From Streptomyces alanosinicus (lineage in GTDB: Bacteria > Actinomycetota > Actinomycetes > Streptomycetales > Streptomycetaceae): 64,000 nucleotides of DNA. The stretch is taken from assembly GCF_014650595.1 (NCBI RefSeq), contig NZ_BMVG01000025.1, positions 37,365 to 101,364 on the forward strand, written 5' to 3'. Position numbers and translations under genes: made by a program. The notes beneath the pieces were generated by a model. That model saw nothing but the letters and a program-made list of their open reading frames with translations. It had not been told where the DNA came from and did no database searches. Shown here piece by piece: positions 32,148 through 39,897 of this stretch (its first letter is position 1; each line of letters opens with the position of its first letter).

Positions 32148-32387
32148 ATGAAGCTCAGCCGTCCCGTCTCCTGGTTCCTGCTCGCCTTCGGGGTGTGGAG
32201 CTGGATCATCTGGGTCACTTTCGTCAAGAATCTCGTCAAGGACAGCAGCGGGCTCGCCTTCGATCACGGTCACCCGACCGCGTACTTCTGGGTCCACCTG
32301 CTGCTGGCTGTCGTGTCCTTCGTATTGGGGACGGTCATCGGCGGCATCGGGTTGCGCGGACTGCGCGCACTGCGCCGCATGTCATAG
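32148..32387 (+). CDS. small SCO4848-like membrane protein of unknown function
   Basis: A 79-residue protein with two transmembrane segments (VSWFLLAFGVWSWIIWVTF and YFWVHLLLAVVSFVLGTVIG) and a basic C-terminus. Small proteins of this layout next to dacC are widespread in Streptomyces; function unknown. GATACT six bases upstream of the ATG suggests a leaderless mRNA. The homology named in the call is from recollection of neighbourhood and layout, not an alignment. Confidence 0.75.
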   Translation: MKLSRPVSWFLLAFGVWSWIIWVTFVKNLVKDSSGLAFDHGHPTAYFWVHLLLAVVSFVLGTVIGGIGLRGLRALRRMS

Positions 32388-32630
32388 CGGCATGACCCCG
32401 TCCTCCCTCCCGGCGGAAACCCTCCCTCTGGCCGGAACCGCTCCCACGCCAGTGAAGACGCTGTGAAACCCGGCGGAAACAACGCCTCGGTAAGTTCTCG
32501 CACAACTGGTCAGAAAGCCCTTCCCCCAGCTGAAACAGGTGTGATTAGGTGAGCCGCGTCACTTGGGGGAGTGGCTCAATCGTGCTGGGCCAGGGGTAGG
32601 GCCCGTAAGGGGCCTGGGGAGGGCACCACC

Positions 32631-34190
32631 ATGCGATCTGTTCGCATGCGCATTCTCGTGACGCTGCTCGTACTCGCGGTCGTGGGAATCGGCGGCTGGC
32701 AGCTGCTGCCGTCGCAGGAGAACAAGAACAAGACGATCACGGTCGGTACGACGGACGCCGTCACGGACCTGGACCCGGCAGGCGCCTACGACGCCGGTTC
32801 CTGGGCCTTGTTCAGCAACGTCTTCCAGTCACTGCTGACGTTCGAGCCGGGCGGTGTCGCGCCGGTCCCGGACGCGGCGAAGAGCTGTGCCTTTCAGGAC
32901 AGCGGTCTGCGGACCTACCGGTGCACGCTGCGTACCGACATCACCTTCCCGAGCGGGCGCGCGATGACGGCCGAGGACGTGAAGTACTCCTTCGACCGGG
33001 TCAAGAAGATCAACTCCGATCTCGGGCCCGCCTCGCTGTTCTCCACGCTCGCCTCGGTGAGCGCCGACGACGCGAGGACCGTCACCTTCCATCTGTCGTC
33101 CGCGGACGCCACCTTCCCGCTGAAGGCCGCCACCGGCGCCGGCTCGATCGTGGACAAGGACACCTACCCGGCGGACTCCCTGCGCACCGGCACCACCGTG
33201 GACGGCACCGGCCCGTACACGCTGACGTCGTACACCAAGGACCAGCGGGCCGAACTCGCCCCGAACAGCCGCTACAAGGGCTACCTCGGCGGCACCGGCC
33301 GCCCCGTCGAGCTGCGCTACTACACCGACTCCGCGAAGCTCGACAGCGCCTGGAAGGACCAGCAGATCGACGTCGCCACCCGGAACCTGGCGCCGGATGT
33401 GCTCTCGCGGCTGAACCCGAGCGACCCCGACAAGCGCGTCACCGAGTCCGACAGCGCCGAGACCCGCAACCTGTACCTGAACACCCGCGCGAACTCCCCG
33501 CTGCACGACGTGCGGGTGCGCCGCGCGCTGGCCTGGCTGGTCAACCGCGAGGAGCTGGCCGCGACGGTCTACCAGGGCACGGTCGACCCGCTGTACTCGC
33601 TGATCCCGACCGGCATCACCGGCCACACCACGTCGTTCTTCGACAGCTACCCGGCGCAGAACGCCGGCAAGGCCCGCGCGCTGCTCGCCCAGGCCGGGGT
33701 GAGCCTGCCGGTGCGCTTCACCTTCGGCTACGGCATCGGCCGCGGCGCGGGCAAGGAGGAGGCCGCGGCGCTGAAGAAGCAGCTGGAGGCGGGCGGCCTG
33801 TTCAAGGTGGACGTCCGGGGCTATGAGTGGACCGACTTCCAGAAGCGCTGGGCCGCCGGGAAGATGGACGCGTGGGCGGTCGGCTGGGTGGCCGACTATC
33901 CCGACCCGGACACCTTCGGCGCCGCGCTCGTCGGCACCGGCTCCACGATGAGCACCGGGTACAGCAACAAGGTGGTCGACCATCTCGTCCAGGACAGCCA
34001 GCAGTACGCCGACCGCAGCCGGGCCGTGAACGACTTCAGGGACATCCAGTCGGACGTGGCCCAGGACGTCCCGCTGATCCCGCTGTGGCAGCGCAAGGAG
34101 TACGTCGTCAGCACCGAGGACGTGGGCGGCGGCCAGTATCTGGACGACGGCACGGGCGTCTTCCGCCTGTGGCGTCTGCAGTGGATCTGA
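32631..34190 (+). CDS. ABC transporter substrate-binding protein, family 5 (peptide/nickel type)
   Basis: A 519-residue SBP_bac_5 protein. An N-terminal hydrophobic segment (ILVTLLVLAVVGIGGWQLL) acts as signal or anchor; there is no lipobox cysteine. The mature part has the family marks TDAVTDLDPAGAYD, LRTDITFPSGRAMTAEDVKY, TGPYTLTSYTKDQ, VRRALAWLVNREEL and GWVADYPDPDTF. No permease or ATPase genes are adjacent, so it is an orphan binding protein, for peptides by default. GGGGAGGGCACC precedes ATG 32631. It converges directly on the TetR gene. Confidence 0.9.
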   Translation: MRSVRMRILVTLLVLAVVGIGGWQLLPSQENKNKTITVGTTDAVTDLDPAGAYDAGSWALFSNVFQSLLTFEPGGVAPVPDAAKSCAFQDSGLRTYRCTLRTDITFPSGRAMTAEDVKYSFDRVKKINSDLGPASLFSTLASVSADDARTVTFHLSSADATFPLKAATGAGSIVDKDTYPADSLRTGTTVDGTGPYTLTSYTKDQRAELAPNSRYKGYLGGTGRPVELRYYTDSAKLDSAWKDQQIDVATRNLAPDVLSRLNPSDPDKRVTESDSAETRNLYLNTRANSPLHDVRVRRALAWLVNREELAATVYQGTVDPLYSLIPTGITGHTTSFFDSYPAQNAGKARALLAQAGVSLPVRFTFGYGIGRGAGKEEAAALKKQLEAGGLFKVDVRGYEWTDFQKRWAAGKMDAWAVGWVADYPDPDTFGAALVGTGSTMSTGYSNKVVDHLVQDSQQYADRSRAVNDFRDIQSDVAQDVPLIPLWQRKEYVVSTEDVGGGQYLDDGTGVFRLWRLQWI

Positions 34191-34970
34191 TCAGCCTTCT
34201 GTCCCCGTCGTCTCCGTACGCTCCTTGGTCTCCTTGTTCCCCTTGGTCCGTGGGTCCGGCAGCGCCCTCGTCATGCCGGGCAGGAAGTCCGTGAACAGTT
34301 CATGGACCTCCAGGACCAGGGGGCGCAGCACACGGAAGCGCGCGAGCGCCACCCCGCGCGCGGTCAGCCGGGCGCCACGGCGGGCCAGCCGGTAACTGCG
34401 CTCGCGGTCCTCCGTGCGGTCGAAGATCCAGTACAGCACCAGGCCCATCTGGGCGAGCCACATCAACTCCGGCAGGACGTCCCGCAGTTCGGGCGCGACC
34501 TTGGACCGGGAGCCGGCCAGCACCTCCCGGTGGAGGGCGATGGCCTGCTCGCGGGCGTGCTCGCTCTCCGGTGAGAAGGGGCTGAGCGGACTGTCGGGAT
34601 CGGCGGCGTTCTTGAAGAACTGCACGGCGAACTCGTGGTAGGGCCGGGCGATGTCGAGCCATACGGTCAACACGCCCGCGAGCCGGGCCTCCAGGTCGGT
34701 CTCCCGGTCCAGGACCTCACGGACCGCGGCCTGCTGCTCGGCGGCGATCCGGTCGTAGAAGCCCTGGATCAGGTGTTCCTTGCCCGCGAAGTAGTAGTAG
34801 GCGTTGCCGACGGAGACACCGGCCTCCGTGGCGATGGCCCGCATGGTGGTCTTGTCGTACCCGCGCTCCTGGAACAACCGCATCGCGGTCTCCAGGATCA
34901 GCGCGCGGGTCTGCTCGGACTTGCTGCTGGGGGCACCGGCCGCCTCGGGACCGTCACTGTTCGCGGGCAC
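34191..34970 (-). CDS. TetR-family regulator
   Basis: A 259-residue repressor-type protein. The TetR HTH is at about residues 18-65 (ILETAMRLFQERGYDKTTMR, IATEAGVSVGNAYYYFAGKE). A large ligand domain follows and the C-terminus is charged (KGNKETKERTETTG). TAGGCT (34983-34978, minus strand) ends seven bases upstream of GTG 34970, suggesting a leaderless mRNA. Its target is unclear: neither neighbour is an obvious exporter. Confidence 0.9.
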   Translation of the reverse strand: MPANSDGPEAAGAPSSKSEQTRALILETAMRLFQERGYDKTTMRAIATEAGVSVGNAYYYFAGKEHLIQGFYDRIAAEQQAAVREVLDRETDLEARLAGVLTVWLDIARPYHEFAVQFFKNAADPDSPLSPFSPESEHAREQAIALHREVLAGSRSKVAPELRDVLPELMWLAQMGLVLYWIFDRTEDRERSYRLARRGARLTARGVALARFRVLRPLVLEVHELFTDFLPGMTRALPDPRTKGNKETKERTETTGTEG

Positions 34971-35017
34971 ACCAAGGAGCCTAACGAGTGCCGGGGGCAC
35001 TCTCCGACCAGTCCGGT

Positions 35018-35428
35018 TCAGCCCCTGCGGCCCAGCTCCCGGCGCTTGGTGTAGTCCGTGAAGCCGATGACGTTGCCCCAGGGGTCGGCGATCTCCACCG
35101 TCCAGCCGGTGGCCTCCTGGAACACCTCGTCCAGTGGCGTGATGCCGGCGTCGGCCAGCTCCCGCGCCGCGGCCCGCGCGTCCGGCACCTCCAGCCAGAT
35201 GTGCGGTGAGTGCCACGGCGGCGGGCGGTGCCCCAGCGCCAACTCGGCGCGCAACAGGATCCCGGGCGTCTCCCCGCCGACCTTCAGCTGAGCGATCCCG
35301 GCCTCGTCGAACCGGAACCCCAGGGTGAATCCGGCCCGCTCGTAGAAGGCGAGAGCCTCGCCGAGGTCGCCAACGGGCAGCAGCACGTTGTCGAATCCGA
35401 GCAGTTCGTACGACTCTTCGTCTGACAT
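35018..35428 (-). CDS. VOC-family (glyoxalase/bleomycin-resistance-like) protein
   Basis: A 136-residue vicinal-oxygen-chelate fold protein with paired beta-alpha-beta units: FDNVLLPVGDLGEALAFYER and SPHIWLEVPDARAAARELAD, ending in ADPWGNVIGFTDY. Metal-ligand positions are not certain, so glyoxalase, dioxygenase or binding roles are all open. TAATCT (35440-35435) lies six bases before ATG 35428, another likely leaderless gene. It is separated from sdhB by a terminator. Confidence 0.87.
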   Translation of the reverse strand: MSDEESYELLGFDNVLLPVGDLGEALAFYERAGFTLGFRFDEAGIAQLKVGGETPGILLRAELALGHRPPPWHSPHIWLEVPDARAAARELADAGITPLDEVFQEATGWTVEIADPWGNVIGFTDYTKRRELGRRG

Positions 35429-35495
35429 GTCGTCAGATTAGAACCGTCGAGTGGCGAAACTCGTCAACAGCGTGGCGAAATGCGGCAAAAACGCC

Positions 35496-35535
35496 CAAGG
35501 GCCCCGCTTCCGGAGGATCGAAAGCGGGACCCTTG
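35496..35535. terminator. terminator of the sdhCDAB operon
   Basis: Arms CAAGGGCCCCGCTT (35496-35509) and AAGCGGGACCCTTG (35522-35535), 14 bp with one mismatch, about 38 bases past the sdhB stop on the minus strand. Confidence 0.85.
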
Positions 35536-35572
35536 AGGTATTTCAGGAGGACCAGTGAAGATCCCGTGAAGG

Positions 35573-36337
35573 TTAGTAACGGCGCGTGATCAGCGCGCGC
35601 TTCACTTCCTGGATCGCCTTGGTGACCTCGATACCGCGCGGGCAGGCGTCCGTGCAGTTGAAGGTCGTCCGGCAACGCCACACGCCGTCACGGTCGTTGA
35701 GGATCTCCAGGCGCTGCTCGCCCGCCTCGTCACGGCTGTCGAAGATGAAGCGGTGGGCGTTCACGATCGCGGCCGGACCGAAGTACTGGCCGTCGTTCCA
35801 GAACACCGGGCAGGACGACGTGCACGCGGCGCACAGGATGCACTTGGTGGTGTCGTCGAAGCGCTCGCGGTCCTCCGCGGACTGCAGCCGCTCACGGGTC
35901 GGCTCGTTCGTGTCCTTGGTGACCAGGAACGGCATGACGTCCCGGTACGCCTGGAAGAACGGCTCCATGTCCACGACCAGGTCCTTCAGGACCGTGAGGC
36001 CCTTGATGGGCTCGACCGTGATCGGCTTCTCGGGGTTGATGTCCTTGATCAGCGTCTTGCAGGCAAGACGGTTCTTGCCGTTGATCCGCATCGCGTCCGA
36101 GCCGCAGATGCCGTGCGCGCACGAGCGGCGGAAGGTGAGGGTGCCGTCGACGTCCCACTTGATCTTGTGGAGGCCGTCGAGGACACGCTCCTTCGGGTCG
36201 ATCTCCAGCTGGAAGTCTTCCCAGAGCGCCTCCGCGGAGACCTCCGGGTTGAACCGGCGGACCCGGAAGGTGACCGTGATCAGGTGCGAGGAGGCCGCGG
36301 CCTCCGCCTCCACCTTGTCCAGAACAGGGGTAGCCAT
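35573..36337 (-). CDS. sdhB: succinate dehydrogenase iron-sulfur subunit
   Basis: A 254-residue electron-transfer subunit linking the flavoprotein to the membrane quinone site. Cysteine clusters are complete: SCAHGICGSDAM...LAC for [2Fe-2S], CILCAACTSSCP for [4Fe-4S], and CRTTFNCTDACP for [3Fe-4S]. The ATG overlaps the sdhA stop by one base (TGATG). Last gene of the operon, closed by the hairpin downstream. Confidence 0.97.
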   Translation of the reverse strand: MATPVLDKVEAEAAASSHLITVTFRVRRFNPEVSAEALWEDFQLEIDPKERVLDGLHKIKWDVDGTLTFRRSCAHGICGSDAMRINGKNRLACKTLIKDINPEKPITVEPIKGLTVLKDLVVDMEPFFQAYRDVMPFLVTKDTNEPTRERLQSAEDRERFDDTTKCILCAACTSSCPVFWNDGQYFGPAAIVNAHRFIFDSRDEAGEQRLEILNDRDGVWRCRTTFNCTDACPRGIEVTKAIQEVKRALITRRY

Positions 36338-38091
36338 CAGTACTTACGCTCCATCGGCTGGTAGCGGGTCTGGACGACCGGCTTGTAGTCGAGACGGATG
36401 GACTCGGCGCCGTCGTCGCCCACCTCGCGGTACGCCATGGTGTGGCGCATGAAGTTGACGTCGTCGCGGTTGGGGTAGTCCTCGCGGTAGTGACCGCCGC
36501 GGGACTCCTTGCGGGCCAGGGCGGAGACGGCCATGACCTCGGCCAGGTCGAGCAGGTTGCCCAGCTCGATCGCCTCCAGCAGGTCCGTGTTGAACCGCTT
36601 GCCCTTGTCCTGGACCGAGACGTTCTTGTAGCGCTCGCGCAGCTCGGCGATCTTCTCGACGGCCGTCTTGATCGTCTGCTCGGTGCGGAACACCATGACG
36701 TTGGCGTCCATGGTCTCCTGCAGCTCCTTGCGGAGCGTGGCCACCCGCTCGTTGCCGGTGGACTCGCGCAGCCGCTCGATCTGCTCGACGACGAGGGACT
36801 CCGGGTTCTCCGGCAGCTCGACGAAGTCCGCCGTGTGGGCGTACTCGGCGGCGGCGATGCCCGCGCGGCGGCCGAAGACGTTGATGTCCAGCAGCGAGTT
36901 GGTGCCGAGCCGGTTGGCGCCGTGCACGGAGACACAGGCGACCTCGCCGGCCGCGTACAGACCCGGGACGACCGTGGTGTTGTCGAGAAGGACCTCGCCC
37001 TCGACGTTCGTCGGGATGCCGCCCATCGCGTAGTGCGCGGTCGGCTGGATCGGGATCGGGTCCGTGTACGGCTCGATACCGAGGTAGGTCCGCGCGAACT
37101 CGGTGATGTCCGGGAGCTTGGCGTCCAGCTGCTCCGGCGGGAGGTGCGTGAGGTCCAGGTAGACGTGGTCGCCCTCGGGACCGCAGCCGCGGCCCTCGCG
37201 GATCTCCGTGTAGATGGAGCGGGAGACGACGTCACGGGACGCGAGGTCCTTCATGACCGGCGCGTACTTCTCCATGAAGCGCTCGCCGTCCTTGTTGCGG
37301 AGGATGCCGCCCTCACCGCGGGCGCCCTCCGTCAGCAGGATGCCCATGCGCCAGATGCCGGTCGGGTGGAACTGGAAGAACTCCATGTCCTCCAGCGGCA
37401 GACCCCGGCGGTAGCAGGCCGCCTGGCCGTCACCGGTCAGGGTGTGCGCGTTGGAGGTCACCTTGAAGAACTTGCCGGTGCCGCCGGAGGCGTAGATGAC
37501 CGACTTCGCCTGGAAGACATGGATCTCACCGGTGGCCAGCTCGTACGCCACGACACCGGCCGACTTCTTGACCCCGTCGACCTCGGTGATCAGCTGGTCC
37601 AGGACGTAGAACTCGTTGAAGAACTCCACGCCCTCCTTGACGCAGTTCTGGTACAGCGTCTGGAGGATCATGTGGCCGGTGCGGTCCGCGGCGTAGCAGG
37701 ACCGGCGGACCGGCGCCTCGCCGTGGTTGCGGGAGTGACCGCCGAACCGGCGCTGGTCGATGGTGCCGTCGGGCGTCCGGTTGAACGGCAGGCCCATCTT
37801 CTCCAGGTCGAGGACGGCGTCGATGGCCTCCTTCGCCAGGATCTCGGCGGCGTCCTGGTCGACCAGGTAGTCACCGCCCTTGACCGTGTCGAAGGTGTGC
37901 CACTCCCAGTTGTCCTCCTCCACGTTGGCCAGCGCCGCGGCCATGCCGCCCTGCGCGGCGCCTGTGTGGGAGCGGGTGGGGTAGAGCTTGGTCAGCACGG
38001 CGGTGCGGCTGCGCTTCGTGGACTCGATGGCCGCGCGCATGCCCGCGCCACCGGCGCCGACGATGACGGTGTCGTACTTGTGGATCTTCAT
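36337..38091 (-). CDS. sdhA: succinate dehydrogenase flavoprotein subunit
   Basis: A 584-residue FAD subunit oxidising succinate to fumarate. The FAD fold VIVGAGGAGMRAAIES opens the protein, and RSHTGAAQGG carries His42, the covalent-FAD histidine. Substrate-site blocks FQFHPTGIW, LTEGARGEGG, TAHYAMGGIPTN and HGANRLGTNSLLD are intact. About 20 bases separate it from sdhD upstream. Confidence 0.97.
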   Translation of the reverse strand: MKIHKYDTVIVGAGGAGMRAAIESTKRSRTAVLTKLYPTRSHTGAAQGGMAAALANVEEDNWEWHTFDTVKGGDYLVDQDAAEILAKEAIDAVLDLEKMGLPFNRTPDGTIDQRRFGGHSRNHGEAPVRRSCYAADRTGHMILQTLYQNCVKEGVEFFNEFYVLDQLITEVDGVKKSAGVVAYELATGEIHVFQAKSVIYASGGTGKFFKVTSNAHTLTGDGQAACYRRGLPLEDMEFFQFHPTGIWRMGILLTEGARGEGGILRNKDGERFMEKYAPVMKDLASRDVVSRSIYTEIREGRGCGPEGDHVYLDLTHLPPEQLDAKLPDITEFARTYLGIEPYTDPIPIQPTAHYAMGGIPTNVEGEVLLDNTTVVPGLYAAGEVACVSVHGANRLGTNSLLDINVFGRRAGIAAAEYAHTADFVELPENPESLVVEQIERLRESTGNERVATLRKELQETMDANVMVFRTEQTIKTAVEKIAELRERYKNVSVQDKGKRFNTDLLEAIELGNLLDLAEVMAVSALARKESRGGHYREDYPNRDDVNFMRHTMAYREVGDDGAESIRLDYKPVVQTRYQPMERKY

Positions 38092-38110
38092 GATTCTCGC
38101 AGCCCCGTGC

Positions 38111-38593
38111 CTAGCGGATGTTCGGGTCGAAGGTGAAGATCACCAGCGTGCCCAGCAGGATGGTGAACACCGTGGCGGTGTAGAGCAGAGCCTTCAGCCA
38201 CAGCCGGGTGTTCGCGCGCTCCGCGTAGTCGTTGATGACCGTGCGCAGGCCGTTGGCGCCGTGCAGCATGGCGAGCCAGAGCATCAGCAGGTCCCAGACC
38301 TGCCAGAACGGGGACGCCCAGCGGCCGGCCACGAAGGCGAAGCCGATCTTGGAGACACCGCCGTCCAGCACGAGCTGGATCAGCAGATGGCCGAGCACCA
38401 GGACGACCAGGACGACGCCGGACAGGCGCATGAACAGCCAGGCCGCCAGCTCGAAGTTGCCCCGGGTCGACTTCGGGGTCTTCTTGGTGCGCTTGCGCGG
38501 GGCCTCGATCAGCGGGGCCGGGTTGTCGACGTCGTAGAGCGGCTCGCCCTCGACGGGGCCGACGCCGGACGCGGTGGTTTCAGTCGTGGACAT
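38111..38593 (-). CDS. sdhD: succinate dehydrogenase membrane anchor subunit
   Basis: A 160-residue protein: a 45-residue basic cytosolic N-terminus (RKRTKKTPKSTRGN), then three transmembrane helices including FMRLSGVVLVVLVLGHLLIQ with the probable haem-ligand His and WLAMLHGANGLRTVINDYAE. Forms the quinone/haem anchor with SdhC. Five bases separate it from the sdhC stop. Confidence 0.93.
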   Translation of the reverse strand: MSTTETTASGVGPVEGEPLYDVDNPAPLIEAPRKRTKKTPKSTRGNFELAAWLFMRLSGVVLVVLVLGHLLIQLVLDGGVSKIGFAFVAGRWASPFWQVWDLLMLWLAMLHGANGLRTVINDYAERANTRLWLKALLYTATVFTILLGTLVIFTFDPNIR

Positions 38594-38598
38594 CGGCG

Positions 38599-38979
38599 TC
38601 AGCTCCCGAACAGGACACGAGCGGCGTGGCCGAGCACGGGGTAGATCGCGCCGGCCATCAGGACGACCCAGACACCCATCACGGTCCAGAACATCTGCTT
38701 CTGGTAGCGCGGGCCCTTCGACCAGAAGTCGACGGCGATGACGCGCAGGCCGTTGAGCGCGTGGAAGAGGATGGCGGCGACGAGGCCGTACTCCAGCAAC
38801 CCGACGATCGGGGTCTTGTACGTGGCTACGACCTTGTCGTAGTCCTCGGGGGAGACACGCACGAGAGCGGTGTCCAGGACGTGAACGAACAGGAAGAAGA
38901 AAATGAGGACACCGGTGACTCGGTGAGCCACCCACGACCACATTCCTTCCCGGCCGCGGTACAGCGTTCCAGCCGGCAC
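38599..38979 (-). CDS. sdhC: succinate dehydrogenase cytochrome b556 subunit
   Basis: A 126-residue membrane subunit, first gene of sdhCDAB. After PAGTLYRGREGMWSWVAHRVTG come three helices, with the haem-ligand His candidates in FVHVLDTALV and ILFHALNGLRVI. GTG 38979 follows GGAGGGACTTCC and fits the conserved start; an in-frame ATG at 39054 would add an unusual Pro-rich leader. Confidence 0.93.
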   Translation of the reverse strand: MPAGTLYRGREGMWSWVAHRVTGVLIFFFLFVHVLDTALVRVSPEDYDKVVATYKTPIVGLLEYGLVAAILFHALNGLRVIAVDFWSKGPRYQKQMFWTVMGVWVVLMAGAIYPVLGHAARVLFGS

Positions 38980-39170
38980 GGAAGTCCCTCCGGGAGCGGG
39001 GATTGGGGCCGCGCCGGCTTCTCTGTCGGTCGGGCCCGGCCGGGTACGGTCCACCGGCCCCCAGCATCGTATCCATGCGGTGCGCTGCCGCTTACGGGGG
39101 GCCTACCGGTGTGATCAAACTGGCACCGGATGGGGGAGCGAGCGGGCGGCTACGGGGACGGGGTGTCCTG

Positions 39171-39743
39171 TTATTTGCCGACCGCGGGTGCATTGTGGCT
39201 GGTCGCGCCCCGCGGCGGAGCCGCTGACGGACAGGGCCCCGCGCCCCTCAGGGTGGCTGCCAGTCTGCTTCTTGCCAGGCGGCGGAGTTCTTCTGCCGCT
39301 ATCACCCGTTCCTCCTCCGGATCGTTCGTCAAACGTGATCGGATGCCTTCCAGGATGCGGTCGAGGGCCTCGTCCGGGTGTACGTCCCCCGCGTAGATGA
39401 CGAACGCGTGTCCGAATCGGGCCTCGTAGGCCGCGTGGGCCGCGCTCAGGGCCATGTGGGCCGCCGAGTAGGTGCCCTCGGGCAGGTCGGGGAGGGATTC
39501 TCCCGCCAGGGCCTCCGACAGGTCGCCCGGTGACAGGTCGTACGCCGCCTCGTCCGCCGCGGCCAGGAGGGACTCCAGGTCGGGGTAGGGGCGGTGGTCG
39601 GCGATGCGGTCGGACCAGCGCAGGCTGTGCAGGCAGTGCAGCAGCAGGGCCCGGGCCTCGGCGGCGGGGGCGGCGTTGAAGGCGTCGAGGGGCCTGGGAA
39701 GGTGCGGTAGGCGGTGGGCGGGCAGCGTGGGTCCTCGCGTCAC
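39171..39743 (-). CDS. 2-oxo-4-hydroxy-4-carboxy-5-ureidoimidazoline (OHCU) decarboxylase
   Basis: A 190-residue enzyme of urate breakdown, giving S-allantoin. Family marks: LDAFNAAPAAEARALLLHCL, the HRPYPDLESLLAAADEAAYD helix, and the C-terminal RLTNDPEEERVIAAEELRRL. The remainder of the urate pathway is not in view. The start is placed at GTG 39743, but no ribosome site is visible and a later start near LPRPLDAFN is possible. The final 24 or so residues (from RGAGPCPSAAPP) are read from intergenic repeat copy C, so the natural end has been replaced. Confidence 0.85.
   Translation of the reverse strand: MTRGPTLPAHRLPHLPRPLDAFNAAPAAEARALLLHCLHSLRWSDRIADHRPYPDLESLLAAADEAAYDLSPGDLSEALAGESLPDLPEGTYSAAHMALSAAHAAYEARFGHAFVIYAGDVHPDEALDRILEGIRSRLTNDPEEERVIAAEELRRLARSRLAATLRGAGPCPSAAPPRGATSHNAPAVGK
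39185..39252 (-). repeat. dispersed intergenic repeat, copy C
   Basis: On the minus strand it reads GGGGCGCGGGG, a spacer, AGCGGCTCCGCCGC, GGGCGCGACCAGCCAC and ACCCGC, the same order as copy A. It overlaps the 3' end of the OHCU decarboxylase gene. Confidence 0.75.
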
Positions 39744-39897
39744 ATGTGGCGTGGCAGGGGATGCTGTGAAAGGTGTGTCGTCAGGTTATCGAGAGTGGTC
39801 ACGATGTGTCCGTGGGACGCCTGAAATTCACTCGAACGGCAGAGTTTCGGAACGGCTGGATGACGGACGACGAGCGGATCGGTCGTACGTTGGCAGC

